A stretch of DNA of 26,551 nt from NCBI GenBank assembly GCA_905373185.1, contig CAJPSE010000003.1:1-26551 (forward strand). Reading direction: 5' to 3'. The notes under the pieces are model-generated. The model did no database searches. It was not told where the DNA came from and saw only the letters and a list, made by a program, of their open reading frames with translations. The translations under genes and the position numbers were made by a program. This DNA comes from an uncultured Fretibacterium sp. Its GTDB lineage: Bacteria > Synergistota > Synergistia > Synergistales > Aminobacteriaceae. Shown in pieces: positions 1 to 7,191 of this stretch (position 1 is the stretch's first letter; each line of letters starts with the position of its first letter).

Positions 1-1
1 C

Positions 2-919
2 GCCTCCGAGGTGGATGGCGTGATGCACGCCTGCGGGCACGACACCCACACGGCGATGCTTTTGGGTGCAGCCTGCGTCCTGTCCGAGCTGAGGGATGAG
101 CTGTGGGGAAACGTGAAGTTCATCTTCCAGCCCGCGGAGGAGCTTAACCCCACGGGTGGGGCGCCGGGGATGATCGCGGATGGGGTCCTGGAGGACCCTC
201 ATGTGGACGCCCTCTTTGCCCTGCACGTCTGGCCGGGATACGAGACGGGCCGCATCGTGACGAGGGCGGGGCCCCAGATGGGGGCCTCCGACCGCATCTA
301 CCTGACAGTAGAGGGCAAGACGGCGCACGGTTCGGCCCCCCATCAGGGGGTCGACGCCATCATGATCGCGGCTCAGGTCATCTCGGGGCTCCAGACCCTG
401 GTCTCCCGGACCGTTGCCCCTCTGGACTCCGCGGTGGTGACGATTGGGACGATCTGGGGAGGGTACCGCTACAACGTGATTGCCGACCGCGTCGAGCTGG
501 AGGGCACGGTACGTACCTTGGTCCCCGATACCCAGGACGCCCTTCCGGGGCTCATCGAGCGCACGGTGCGGGGAATCGCCAGGGCCCTCGGCGGGGACTG
601 CAAGGTGACCTACGTCAAGGGGTATCCGCCCACGGTCAACGACCCGGAGCTCTTCCGTCTGGTTTCGCGGACCGTCCGAACCTCGCTGGGTGAGGACAGC
701 ATGGTGGAGCTGGAGAAGCCCGACTTGGGTGGCGAGGACTTTTCCTTCTTCGCGCGGGAGCGCCCCGCCCTGATGGCCTGGCTGGGCTGCCGGCCCTCCG
801 GGACGTCGCCCGAGGCGATGGCGGTGCTGCACAACACCCGATTCGCCCCCGACGAGGGGTGTTTCCCCTGCGGCGTACGCTTTTTCGCCTCTTGCGCCTG
901 GGATTTTCTGATGGGATGA
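2..919 (+). CDS. M20 family metallo-amidohydrolase (3' part, cut by window edge)
   Basis: This is the C-terminal part of an M20-family amidohydrolase (IAA-amino acid hydrolase/hippuricase/AbgB branch), which hydrolyses N-acyl or aminoacyl amide bonds using a dinuclear metal centre. The frame is already open at base 2, before the GTG at 11, and the first readable residues run straight into the metal-binding motif HACGHDTHT, so roughly the first 90 residues lie outside the window. Seen in order are the QPAEE motif (catalytic Glu pair), LHVWPG (metal His), the inserted dimerisation domain starting near SDRIYLTVEGKTAHGSAPH, the GGEDFSFF motif and a final metal-ligand His in VLHNTRFAPDE. The AbgT-family transporter follows 108 bp downstream, so the pair probably imports and cleaves an aminoacyl conjugate such as p-aminobenzoyl-glutamate or an N-acyl amino acid. 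The exact substrate is not readable from sequence. Confidence 0.93.
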   Translation, partial: ASEVDGVMHACGHDTHTAMLLGAACVLSELRDELWGNVKFIFQPAEELNPTGGAPGMIADGVLEDPHVDALFALHVWPGYETGRIVTRAGPQMGASDRIYLTVEGKTAHGSAPHQGVDAIMIAAQVISGLQTLVSRTVAPLDSAVVTIGTIWGGYRYNVIADRVELEGTVRTLVPDTQDALPGLIERTVRGIARALGGDCKVTYVKGYPPTVNDPELFRLVSRTVRTSLGEDSMVELEKPDLGGEDFSFFARERPALMAWLGCRPSGTSPEAMAVLHNTRFAPDEGCFPCGVRFFASCAWDFLMG

Positions 920-958
920 TTCGCCCTGCATCCTTTTCGTATTCACGTTCTTCACGTT

Positions 959-992
959 CATATCGAGATATGCGTCTTCGATTCGATCGAAG
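959..992. promoter_or_regulatory. Two adjacent inverted repeats upstream of abgT (candidate operators)
   Basis: In the 108-bp gap before the transporter gene there are two side-by-side dyads: CATATC-GA-GATATG (959-972) and CTTCGAT-TCG-ATCGAAG (976-992). They follow a direct repeat of TTCACGTTC. Such paired short dyads just upstream of a ribosome binding site are typical of repressor or activator sites, but no regulator gene is adjacent and no clear -35/-10 pair was found. Their role is inference. Confidence 0.35.
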
Positions 993-1027
993 TAGGTTTC
1001 TGTAATTAATGTTATGGAGGTAAACTC

Positions 1028-2611
1028 ATGAGCGAGTCCGTAACGAAAGTTGTTCCGAAGCGCAGTGGGTTCGAGAAGTTCATTCGCGGTGTGGAGGTCG
1101 TCGGCAACAAGTTTCCGCATCCCTTCTGGCTGTTCGTCCTCCTGTCGCTTTTGGTGATGGGGCTCTCGGCCTGGTTCGCGCAGAGGGGGACGTCCGTGAC
1201 CTATCTGGTGGCCAAGGCGGGCGAAGCGCCCAAGGAGACCACCGTCGCGGTCGTCAGCCTCCTGTCCTACGAGTCCATGCGGGCATTCCTGGCCGACTTC
1301 GTCAAGACCTACATGAACTTCGCGCCGCTTGGGCTTATTCTGACGATGATGCTGGGCATAGGGCTCGTGGAGCAGACCGGCATGATCTCGGCCCTGATGC
1401 GCAAAACGATCCTGGGGGCGCCCCGGGCCCTGGTGACGGCGGTCATCGCGATCGTGGGCATCAACGCGAACCTGGCCTCGGACGCGGGCATCATCTTCAC
1501 GCCCGTCATCGCGGCGGCCGTGTTCAAGGCACTGGGACGCAATCCATGGGTGGGCATCGCCGCGGGCTACGCGGCGGCCTCGGGCGGCTTCACCGCAAAC
1601 CTCTTCGTGGCGGGCACGGATGCGCTGCTGGCGGGCATCACCAAGTCCGCCGTCGAGGGGGTCCCCGGCATCCCCGCGAACGTCCCGGTCCACCCTCTTA
1701 TCAACTGGTACTTCATGATTGCGGCGACCTTTATCCTGACCTTCCTCACGGTCTACGTGACGGAGAGGTACACCGTCAGGATGCTCGGGGACGACGAGGG
1801 CGGGCGCGACGAGGAGGCGCTGAAGGCGCATGCCGTGACGCCTGCGGAGAACCGCGGGCTGTTCTGCGCCCTTCTGGCGCTTGTGGCCTACATCGCCCTC
1901 ATCGTGTGGCTGACCTATCCCCAGGGGTCCCTGTTCCGCGCGCCCGACGGCTCCCTGCTTCCCCGGTCGCCCCTGCTCAGCAGCGTCATGCCGCTCCTCT
2001 TCTTCCTGTTCTTCTTCGTCGGCGTGGCCTACGGGCTGGGTGCAGGCGTGATCAGGAAGGGCGAGGACATCCCCAAGCTGATGCAGAAGGGGATCGTCGG
2101 CAGCACCGGGTTCATGGTGGTGGTCCTGCCCGCGTCATTCTTCGTGGCCCTGTTCCGCATGAGCCGCTTCGACACCGTCCTGTCGGTGAACGGTGCGGAG
2201 TGGCTGAAGAGCATGAACCTGGGCGGCGTCCCGCTGCTGCTGCTCTTTATCGTCCTGGTGACCTTCCTGAACCTGTTCATGATGAGCGGCTCGGCCAAGT
2301 GGCTGATCCTGGCGCCGATCTTCGTCCCCATGTTCGCTCAGGTGGGGTTCTCCCCGGCGCTGACGCAGCTGGCCTACCGCATCGGGGACTCCACGACCAA
2401 CATCGTCACGCCCCTCTCCTACTACCTTCCCGTCATCATCGGGCTGCTGGAACAATACAAGAAGGAGAGCGACCCGGACGTCGGCATCGGCACCGTGATC
2501 TCGATGGCCATGCCCTACACCGTCTTCTACATCCTGGGCTTCACGGCCCTGCTGATCGTGTGGTATCTGCTGGGGGTGCCCTTGGGGCCCGGAACGCCGG
2601 TCTCCATCTGA
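1028..2611 (+). CDS. abgT: AbgT-family p-aminobenzoyl-glutamate/aminoacyl-conjugate transporter
   Basis: This is a 527-residue polytopic membrane protein of the AbgT family (ion-coupled importers or exporters of p-aminobenzoyl-glutamate and, in some members, sulfonamides). The N-terminus carries the family hallmark GVEVVGNKFPHPFWLFVLLS at residues 20-40. The family signature region around GINANLASDAGIIFTPVIAAAVF and AAASGGFTANLFVAGTDALLAGIT is intact, as are the C-terminal SGSAKWLILAPIFVPMF and GDSTTNIVTPLSYYLPVI segments. About a dozen hydrophobic stretches are visible and the length matches the family norm (about 500-530). The ATG at 1028 is preceded by GGAGG at a 7-nt spacing. It follows an M20 amidohydrolase, which reproduces the abg arrangement of hydrolase plus transporter and supports uptake of a conjugate that the hydrolase then splits. 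Confidence 0.93.
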   Translation: MSESVTKVVPKRSGFEKFIRGVEVVGNKFPHPFWLFVLLSLLVMGLSAWFAQRGTSVTYLVAKAGEAPKETTVAVVSLLSYESMRAFLADFVKTYMNFAPLGLILTMMLGIGLVEQTGMISALMRKTILGAPRALVTAVIAIVGINANLASDAGIIFTPVIAAAVFKALGRNPWVGIAAGYAAASGGFTANLFVAGTDALLAGITKSAVEGVPGIPANVPVHPLINWYFMIAATFILTFLTVYVTERYTVRMLGDDEGGRDEEALKAHAVTPAENRGLFCALLALVAYIALIVWLTYPQGSLFRAPDGSLLPRSPLLSSVMPLLFFLFFFVGVAYGLGAGVIRKGEDIPKLMQKGIVGSTGFMVVVLPASFFVALFRMSRFDTVLSVNGAEWLKSMNLGGVPLLLLFIVLVTFLNLFMMSGSAKWLILAPIFVPMFAQVGFSPALTQLAYRIGDSTTNIVTPLSYYLPVIIGLLEQYKKESDPDVGIGTVISMAMPYTVFYILGFTALLIVWYLLGVPLGPGTPVSI

Positions 2612-2658
2612 GTTTCAGTTCGCTGAGTCCGATTCGTGATTTTCGATGCGGAGCCGGA

Positions 2659-2707
2659 GCGATCCCCGAGCGATCCCCGAGCGATCCCCGAGCGATCCCC
2701 GAGCGAT
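2659..2707 (+). repeat. Tandem 11-bp repeat, 4.5 copies, beside a -10-like sequence
   Basis: The unit GCGATCCCCGA occurs four times without mismatch (2659-2669, 2670-2680, 2681-2691, 2692-2702), followed by a partial GCGAT. A consensus -10 hexamer TATAAT (2712-2717) lies immediately downstream, so the repeat occupies the space where the -35 element of a promoter for the binding-protein gene at 2787 would fall; no good -35 is visible inside it. An exact 11-bp period is about one helical turn. Copy number could vary by slippage and alter promoter geometry, but this is inference. Confidence 0.8.
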
Positions 2708-2786
2708 ATAGTATAATCGAAGGAATAGGCGGTGCTTTTGGGTGAACTTTGCGACTTTTGATCGAGAAAAGAAGGAGTGATGGAGG

Positions 2787-3917
2787 GTGCGTAGGGTTTC
2801 GTTGGTTCTGCTGTTCGTTTTTGCGCTCGTGGGTGCGGCGTTTGCCGCGGACGACGTCATCAAGATTGGCGTCTTCAACTGTCTGACGGGACAGAACGCC
2901 TTCGGTGGACAGCTGGAGCTGGAGGGGACGCAGCTGGCACACAAGGAGATCCCCGAGGTCCTGGGGAAGAAGGTTGAGCTGGTCGTCGTGGACAACAAGT
3001 CCGACAAGGTCGAGGCGGCGAACGCGGTCACGCGGCTGATCGAGCACGACAAGGTCAACGCGGTCATCGGGACCTACGGTTCCTCGCTGGCCATGGCCGG
3101 CGGCGAGGTGGCCGAGAAGGCTGGGATCCCCGTCATCGGGACGTCCTGCACCAACCCGCTGGTGACGCTGGGCAAGAAGTTCTACTTCCGCGCCTGCTTC
3201 ATCGACCCCTTCCAGGGTGCCGGTGCGGCGACCTATGCCTTCAGGCAGCTGGGATTCAAGAAGGCGGCCACCCTCACCGACGTCGCCAACGACTACAGCG
3301 TCGGCCTGAGCAGCTTCTTCAAGCGCGCGTTCGAGAAGCTGGGGGGCGAGATCGTCGCCGAGCTGAAGTATCAGTCGGGCGACCAGGACTTCACGGCGCA
3401 GCTCACCGAGCTGATATCCAAGAAGCCGGACATCGTGTTCCTGCCCGCCTACTTCGCAGAGGGGGCTATCGTCCTGAAGCAGGCCAAGGAGCTGGGGGCG
3501 GAGTTCCGCTTCATCGGCGCGGACGCCATGGACAACCCCGAGATCGTGACGCTGGGCGGTGACGCCGTGGAGGGCTTCCTGCACACCACGTTCGCCTACG
3601 ACCCCTCCATGAAGGAGATGAACCCGGTCGCGGCGAAGTTCACCGAGAGCTGGAACAAGGTGCATCCCGACAAGGCCCCGAACGTCAACGCGGCTCTGGG
3701 CTACGACTGCTACATCATGCTGATCGACGCCATCCAGAGGGCCGGAAGCGCCGAGCCCGCCAAAATTCGCGACGCGCTGGAGCAGACGAAGGACCTGCCC
3801 ACCGTCACGGGGACGACGACCATGAACGAGACCCACGACGCCGAGAAGGAGATGGGGATCGTCGAGATCCAGGGCGGGAAGAAGGTGTTCCTGGGCACCA
3901 TCAAGCCGGAGATGTAG
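2787..3917 (+). CDS. ABC transporter periplasmic binding protein, branched-chain amino acid (LivJ/LivK) type
   Basis: This is a 376-residue type I periplasmic binding protein of the Leu/Ile/Val-binding family. It starts with a Sec signal peptide (residues 1-20; hydrophobic core VSLVLLFVFALVGAAF, cleavage near AFA-ADD), then the family opening IKIGVFNCLTGQNAFGGQ, the hinge/ligand segments AVIGTYGSSLAMAGGEVAEKAGIPVIGTSCTNP (split by usual Ser/Thr ligands) and the second lobe starting at KAATLTDVANDYSVGLSSFF. The GTG start is preferred because the nearby ATG at 2780 runs into a stop after three codons, and GAAGGAG lies 10 nt upstream of the GTG. No permease or ATPase gene is nearby: it is followed by a strong terminator, so it is an orphan that must use permeases encoded elsewhere. 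Ligand is probably an amino acid; specificity cannot be told. Confidence 0.92.
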   Translation: MRRVSLVLLFVFALVGAAFAADDVIKIGVFNCLTGQNAFGGQLELEGTQLAHKEIPEVLGKKVELVVVDNKSDKVEAANAVTRLIEHDKVNAVIGTYGSSLAMAGGEVAEKAGIPVIGTSCTNPLVTLGKKFYFRACFIDPFQGAGAATYAFRQLGFKKAATLTDVANDYSVGLSSFFKRAFEKLGGEIVAELKYQSGDQDFTAQLTELISKKPDIVFLPAYFAEGAIVLKQAKELGAEFRFIGADAMDNPEIVTLGGDAVEGFLHTTFAYDPSMKEMNPVAAKFTESWNKVHPDKAPNVNAALGYDCYIMLIDAIQRAGSAEPAKIRDALEQTKDLPTVTGTTTMNETHDAEKEMGIVEIQGGKKVFLGTIKPEM

Positions 3918-3940
3918 TAGGGGAGTTTTTTAAGAGGCGA

Positions 3941-3982
3941 ACGAGGGGGCTGCCGCAAAGCAGCCCCCTCGTCTTCTGTTTT
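3941..3982 (+). terminator. Rho-independent terminator after the binding-protein gene
   Basis: There is a perfect 13-bp stem ACGAGGGGGCTGC / GCAGCCCCCTCGT (3941-3953 with 3960-3972), a 6-nt loop CGCAAA and a T-rich tail CTTCTGTTTT. It begins 23 bp after the stop codon and separates the plus-strand cluster from the convergent minus-strand genes. Confidence 0.9.
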
Positions 3983-4143
3983 CAGGCGACGGTGTAGAAC
4001 CGTAGGTCCGGGTCGCCCGCCCGGGTCGGCTTCAGTCCGGCGACGACGTCGTCCTGGAACATCTTGGTCTCCAGGTAGGCCTTCGCGTGCTCCATGCTGT
4101 CGAACCCATGAAGGACCTGCACGTCCTTGGCGCGGACGGGCAC
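3982..4143 (-). pseudogene. C-terminal remnant of a small dimeric alpha-beta-barrel-type protein
   Basis: A reading frame on the minus strand ends with TGA at 3984-3982 and encodes MPVRAKDVQVLHGFDSMEHAKAY followed by LETKMFQDDVVAGLKP and ending DPDLRFYTVA (split here for length). The pattern (strand, helix with paired Glu/Ala, 'MFQDDVVAGLKP', closing strand) resembles the C-terminal half of antibiotic-biosynthesis-monooxygenase/Dabb-like small proteins, which are usually about 100 residues. The frame stays open upstream only to a stop at 4192-4194 and those extra codons overlap the end of the methyltransferase gene, so the N-terminal half appears to be missing. A GTG at 4141-4143 is the only plausible start and has a poor ribosome binding site. 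I read it as a decayed gene fragment; a short real protein is possible. Confidence 0.4.
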
Positions 4144-4171
4144 GCGAGGCCTGCCGACAGGGGCGTGGAGC

Positions 4172-4960
4172 TCATGGGCGGATCGCCGTGATCAGAGCGC
4201 TCGAGGAGAGCCCTTCCAGGGCCCGCAGGTCCTCGCCGCTCAGGTCGCCGACGTCCTGCCTCACGATCTCCGCGTTGACCTCATGGGGCTTCGTGAGGAC
4301 CACATTCACGTCGGAAAACCCCGCCCTCTCCAACTTTGCCTTGTACTCCTCCGCCGGAAGAGCGCCGGCCAGTCACCCGCTCCAGGCCGCGGGACTCAGC
4401 TTGAGCTTCTCCGGGACCGGCTTCAGCAGCACGACATCCGACACGCAGAACCGCCCGCCCGGGGCCAGGACCCGCGCGGCTTCCGCGAAAACCGCATCCT
4501 TGTCCGGGGAGAGGTTGATGACGCAGTTGGAGAGCAGAACGTCCGCCCCGCCGTCGTAGAGCGGCAGGTCCTCGATGCAGCCCTTCAGAAGCACCACGTT
4601 CCGCAGTCCCAGCCGTTCGAGGTTCTTCCGCGCCCGGGCCAGCATCCTGGGCGTCATATCCAGTCCATAGACCAGGCCGCGATCGCCGACGGCACGCGCC
4701 GCGAGGATGAGGTCCAGTCCCGCCCCGCACCCCAAATCCAGGACGCGTTCCCCGGGCTGCAGCCGCGCCGCCTCCACGGGATTCCCGCAGCCAAAGGACT
4801 GGCGGGCCGCGTCCCCCGTTCCCGCAAGCGCGGCATCGTCGTAATTGCCCATCGTCATATCCGTCACGGCATCTATTGCGGAACCCTGGCCGGCCACACG
4901 CCTGTCTATGGCCTCGCCATAGGACTCACGCACGTTCCTGCGGATGTCCTTTTCCCTCAT
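4172..4960 (-). CDS. arsM: ArsM-type SAM methyltransferase with in-frame TGA (probable selenocysteine)
   Basis: Reading through one TGA (4375-4373) gives a 262-residue arsenite-methyltransferase-like protein. Visible features are the GCGNP motif (57-61), SAM motif I VLDLGCGAG (73-81), GLDMTPRM (99-106), the ArsM hallmark SNCVINLSPDK (144-154) with Cys146, and after the TGA the frame continues LAGALPAEEYKAKLERAGF and ends TAIRP. In ArsM proteins this site is a conserved catalytic Cys in a 'GC-x-x-GA' context; here the context is WSG-TGA-LAGA, so residue 196 would be Sec. The 66 codons after TGA keep the GC-rich third positions and family sequence, arguing against decay. An early conserved Cys pair found in many ArsM N-termini is absent. 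The ATG at 4960 follows GGAGG by 10 nt. The enzyme would methylate As(III), or possibly another thiophilic metalloid. A sequencing error or recent nonsense mutation is the alternative. Confidence 0.8.
4345..4375 (-). promoter_or_regulatory. Candidate bacterial SECIS hairpin just after the TGA codon
   Basis: On the mRNA strand, beginning 11 nt after UGA, the bases CUCUUCC pair with GGAGGAG (7 bp, one U-G wobble; plus-strand arms 4356-4362 and 4346-4352) and enclose a 3-nt apical loop GGC (4355-4353). The loop starts 17 nt beyond UGA and begins with G. Known bacterial SECIS elements sit within the coding sequence with the loop about 16-37 nt after UGA and a G in the first two loop positions, so this fits. 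A competing 5-bp stem (GCCGG/CCGGC) closer to UGA also exists. GC-rich coding sequence forms such stems by chance, so this is supportive, not decisive. Confidence 0.55.
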
Positions 4961-5226
4961 CGCATCCCAGCCTCCCCGTTCCCTCCTGGCCCGAGCACGT
5001 GCCACCGACACCCCGTCCCGGATATTCCATGGCGGTCATCACCGCTGGTCGGGCACTTCAAAACGCACGGCTCATTATCCGCCATTCTGACATATCCGTT
5101 CCCTTTCGGCAATGCCGCGATCGGACGCTCCCATGGTTTTCCCTTCCCCTTCGCGGAATGGGAAGAGGACGTTCAGGATCCGATGAATAGGTCATTTCTG
5201 TGTTTTCAGAGAAAATATCGCATAAA
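4961..5226. other. Non-coding stretch between arsM-like gene and TRAP operon 1
   Basis: This interval upstream of the methyltransferase (minus strand) contains no frame with convincing family similarity. It must hold the methyltransferase promoter, but I see no good -35/-10 pair. A weak dyad CTTCCC (5143-5148)/GGGAAG (5160-5165) is the only structure noted. Confidence 0.5.
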
Positions 5227-5260
5227 GGAGAAGGCGGCCCGGATGAGGACCGCCTTCTTT
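5227..5260 (-). terminator. Terminator hairpin at the end of TRAP operon 1
   Basis: The stem AGAAGGCGG (5229-5237) pairs with CCGCCTTCT (5250-5258), extendable by two G-T pairs, with a 12-nt loop. It lies about 30 bp beyond the stop of the large permease gene on the minus strand, where the sequence downstream reads TCCTTTAT. On the plus strand it is followed by TTTCATTATTT, so it could act in both directions. Confidence 0.65.
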
Positions 5261-5290
5261 CATTATTTATGCTGCTTATCGTGCAGCTTG

Positions 5291-6592
5291 CTACATCAGT
5301 CCCATTATATGGGGCAAGAAGGTTGTCAGTACAGGGAATACTGTCAGCAATACCAGGGCGGCGATGGCCGCGATGATCAAAGCGATAGCGGGGCGGGCGA
5401 TCTGCTCCATAGTCAGACCGCTGATGCGTGCGCCGACGAACAGATTTACGGCGACGGGCGGAGTTACTTGTCCGATCGCCAGGTTGATGGTCATCATGAC
5501 TCCGAACCAGATGGGATCCCAGCCGAGGGTTCTGATAATGGGGATGAGGATCGGCAGGAAGATGTACATGATGGAGTTCGCGTCGAGCAGCATTCCGGCG
5601 AAGAGCAGGATGATGTTGATCATCAACAGGATGACGGAGGGGTTGTTGGAGACGCCCAGCAGCAGGCCGGCGATCTTGTCGATGATTCCAACGGTCGCAC
5701 CCAGCCAGGAGTAGAGCCCGGCACAAGCTACGACGAGCATGACGACGGCGGTGCTCACCACGGTTTCGCTTAGGATTTCGTAGAGCACGCGCAGGGTGAG
5801 GGTGCGGTAGATGACCAGGCCGACGAAAAGTCCATAGAACACGGCGACGGCTGCGGCCTCGGTTGGGGTGAAAATGCCTCCGTAAATGCCTCCCAGGATG
5901 ATGACGGGGGTCATGAGCCCCCAGAAGGCGTCGGCCAACGCCAGGAGGAGCGTCCTTGTGTCACCGCGCGGCTCGCCTCGAAATCCATTGCGCCGGCTGT
6001 AGACATAGACGGCCAGGCACAGGAATCCGGCGACGATGATCCCTGGAACGATTCCCGCCGCGAAGAGTGTGCCCACGGATTGCTCCATGATATCCCCGTA
6101 GACGATAAAGGAAATGCTGGGGGGGATAATGATGGCCAGCCCCGAGGCGACCGAGACGACCGCCGTGGCAAACGCCTTGTCATATCCTGCCTGGGCCATG
6201 CTGGGAATCAAAATCAGACCGAGCGCCGCAACGGTGGCTGGCCCGGAGCCGCTGACCGCTCCCCAGAAAGCTGCGACGATGACGGTCGCTATGGCCAAGC
6301 CACCTGTGACGTCGCCGACCATCTCCTTGATCAACTTTACGATGCGTGACGCAATCCCGACCTTTTCCATGATAATGCCCGCGAGGATGAAGAAGGGGAT
6401 GGCCAACAGCGGAACTTTGGCGATGCCCGCATAGAAACTGTAGGAGAGCATCTGGTAACCCATGTCCCAAAACCAGACAACCGTGATGGTTGCCATACCC
6501 AGGGCGACTGCGATAGGGATGCGCACAATCAGGGGAATAAGAAAAAGCGCCAGGGTCCAGAACACCGGATCTTTGAAGAGCGTGTTGGTCAT
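5291..6592 (-). CDS. dctM: TRAP transporter large permease subunit (DctM), operon 1
   Basis: This is a 433-residue integral membrane protein, the ion-coupled large permease of a tripartite ATP-independent periplasmic transporter. The N-terminal hydrophobic segments run LALFLIPLIVRIPIAVALG and IPFFILAGIIMEKVGIASRIV. The DctM signature AVSGSGPATVAALGLILIPSM lies near residue 110, followed by IIIPPSISFIVYGDIMEQSVG and GGIYGGIFTPTEAAAVAVFYG, with a closing IGQVTPPVAVNLFVG motif. Length and motif order are normal for the family. The ATG at 6592 follows GGGAGG by about 8 nt, and the small permease gene ends 13 bp upstream, so the two are co-transcribed. With the binding protein encoded upstream it would import a carboxylate-type solute. 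The substrate cannot be told from sequence. Confidence 0.95.
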   Translation of the reverse strand: MTNTLFKDPVFWTLALFLIPLIVRIPIAVALGMATITVVWFWDMGYQMLSYSFYAGIAKVPLLAIPFFILAGIIMEKVGIASRIVKLIKEMVGDVTGGLAIATVIVAAFWGAVSGSGPATVAALGLILIPSMAQAGYDKAFATAVVSVASGLAIIIPPSISFIVYGDIMEQSVGTLFAAGIVPGIIVAGFLCLAVYVYSRRNGFRGEPRGDTRTLLLALADAFWGLMTPVIILGGIYGGIFTPTEAAAVAVFYGLFVGLVIYRTLTLRVLYEILSETVVSTAVVMLVVACAGLYSWLGATVGIIDKIAGLLLGVSNNPSVILLMINIILLFAGMLLDANSIMYIFLPILIPIIRTLGWDPIWFGVMMTINLAIGQVTPPVAVNLFVGARISGLTMEQIARPAIALIIAAIAALVLLTVFPVLTTFLPHIMGLM

Positions 6593-6605
6593 GTGGCGTT
6601 CCTCC

Positions 6606-7076
6606 CTAATAAGCTTTTTCCCGCAGGGTAATACGAGCGGCCTGAAGGATTCGGATAATGATGATAGCCGAAAACACGGGTATCGCCGAGGAGTAGATGC
6701 AGGTAGGGATGGCCAGGGCGTCCGAAGTCACGCCCAGCTCCCATTCGTCGAGGACCTGAAGGGCCCCCAGCCACCCCAGAAGCGCGAAGAAAGTCAGGGA
6801 TACGGCTGTAGAGATGATGAAACAAAGCTTTTTCAGGCTGCGCGGCATTAGGTCATAAAAAAAGGTCATGGCCAGGTGTGCGTTTCGGCGGAAAGCGATG
6901 GAGGTCCCCAGAAGCACGATCCAGACGAACATGCTGATGGTGATCTCCTCCGTAAATGCCAGAGGATAGGTGATGAGATAACGAGTGACGACATTGGCAA
7001 AGGTCACGACGAGCATAATTGACAGGATCAGCGCTCCAAGGACCTCCTCGAAATAGTCGCAAAGTCTCTTCAGCAC
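6606..7076 (-). CDS. dctQ: TRAP transporter small permease subunit (DctQ), operon 1
   Basis: This is a 156-residue small membrane subunit with four predicted transmembrane helices. It has the usual DctQ opening (CDYFEEVLGALILSIMLVVT), the first-loop motif NVVTRYL and PLAFTEEITISMFVWIVLLG at residues 37-56, then FRRNAHLAMTFFYDLMP. Together with DctM it forms the membrane part of the TRAP system. The start is GTG at 7076, with GAGGAGG 7 nt upstream. It sits between the binding-protein gene (116 bp upstream, separated by a hairpin) and the large permease gene (13 bp downstream). Confidence 0.92.
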   Translation of the reverse strand: MLKRLCDYFEEVLGALILSIMLVVTFANVVTRYLITYPLAFTEEITISMFVWIVLLGTSIAFRRNAHLAMTFFYDLMPRSLKKLCFIISTAVSLTFFALLGWLGALQVLDEWELGVTSDALAIPTCIYSSAIPVFSAIIIIRILQAARITLREKAY

Positions 7077-7136
7077 GAAAAAGCCTCCTCGAAAAGGATG
7101 GAGGACAAGCCTCCGGGAAGTTTGAAAAGAATCATT

Positions 7137-7165
7137 AAGGGGAGGATCGACGAGCTCCTCCCCTT
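7137..7165 (-). terminator. Strong stem-loop between dctP and dctQ of operon 1
   Basis: A perfect 10-bp stem AAGGGGAGGA (7137-7146) / TCCTCCCCTT (7156-7165) with a 9-nt loop lies 26 bp after the binding-protein stop on the minus strand and is followed there by AATGATTCTTTTC rather than a pure T-run. It is more likely a partial terminator or mRNA-stabilising hairpin that gives more binding protein than permease; that role is inferred. Confidence 0.7.
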
Positions 7166-7191
7166 TCCTCTTGCTCCAAAAACGCGTACCG

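Noticed and set aside
5143..5165. Dyad CTTCCC/GGGAAG upstream of the arsM-like gene as an ArsR operator
   Set aside because: Short, with an 11-nt spacer and no promoter elements next to it; it does not resemble known ArsR sites and no arsR gene is present.
4127..5773. Long plus-strand open frame (548 codons) opposite the methyltransferase and TRAP genes
   Set aside because: It is antisense to well-supported genes, has no family pattern and odd His/Gln/Arg-rich composition typical of shadow frames in GC-rich DNA.
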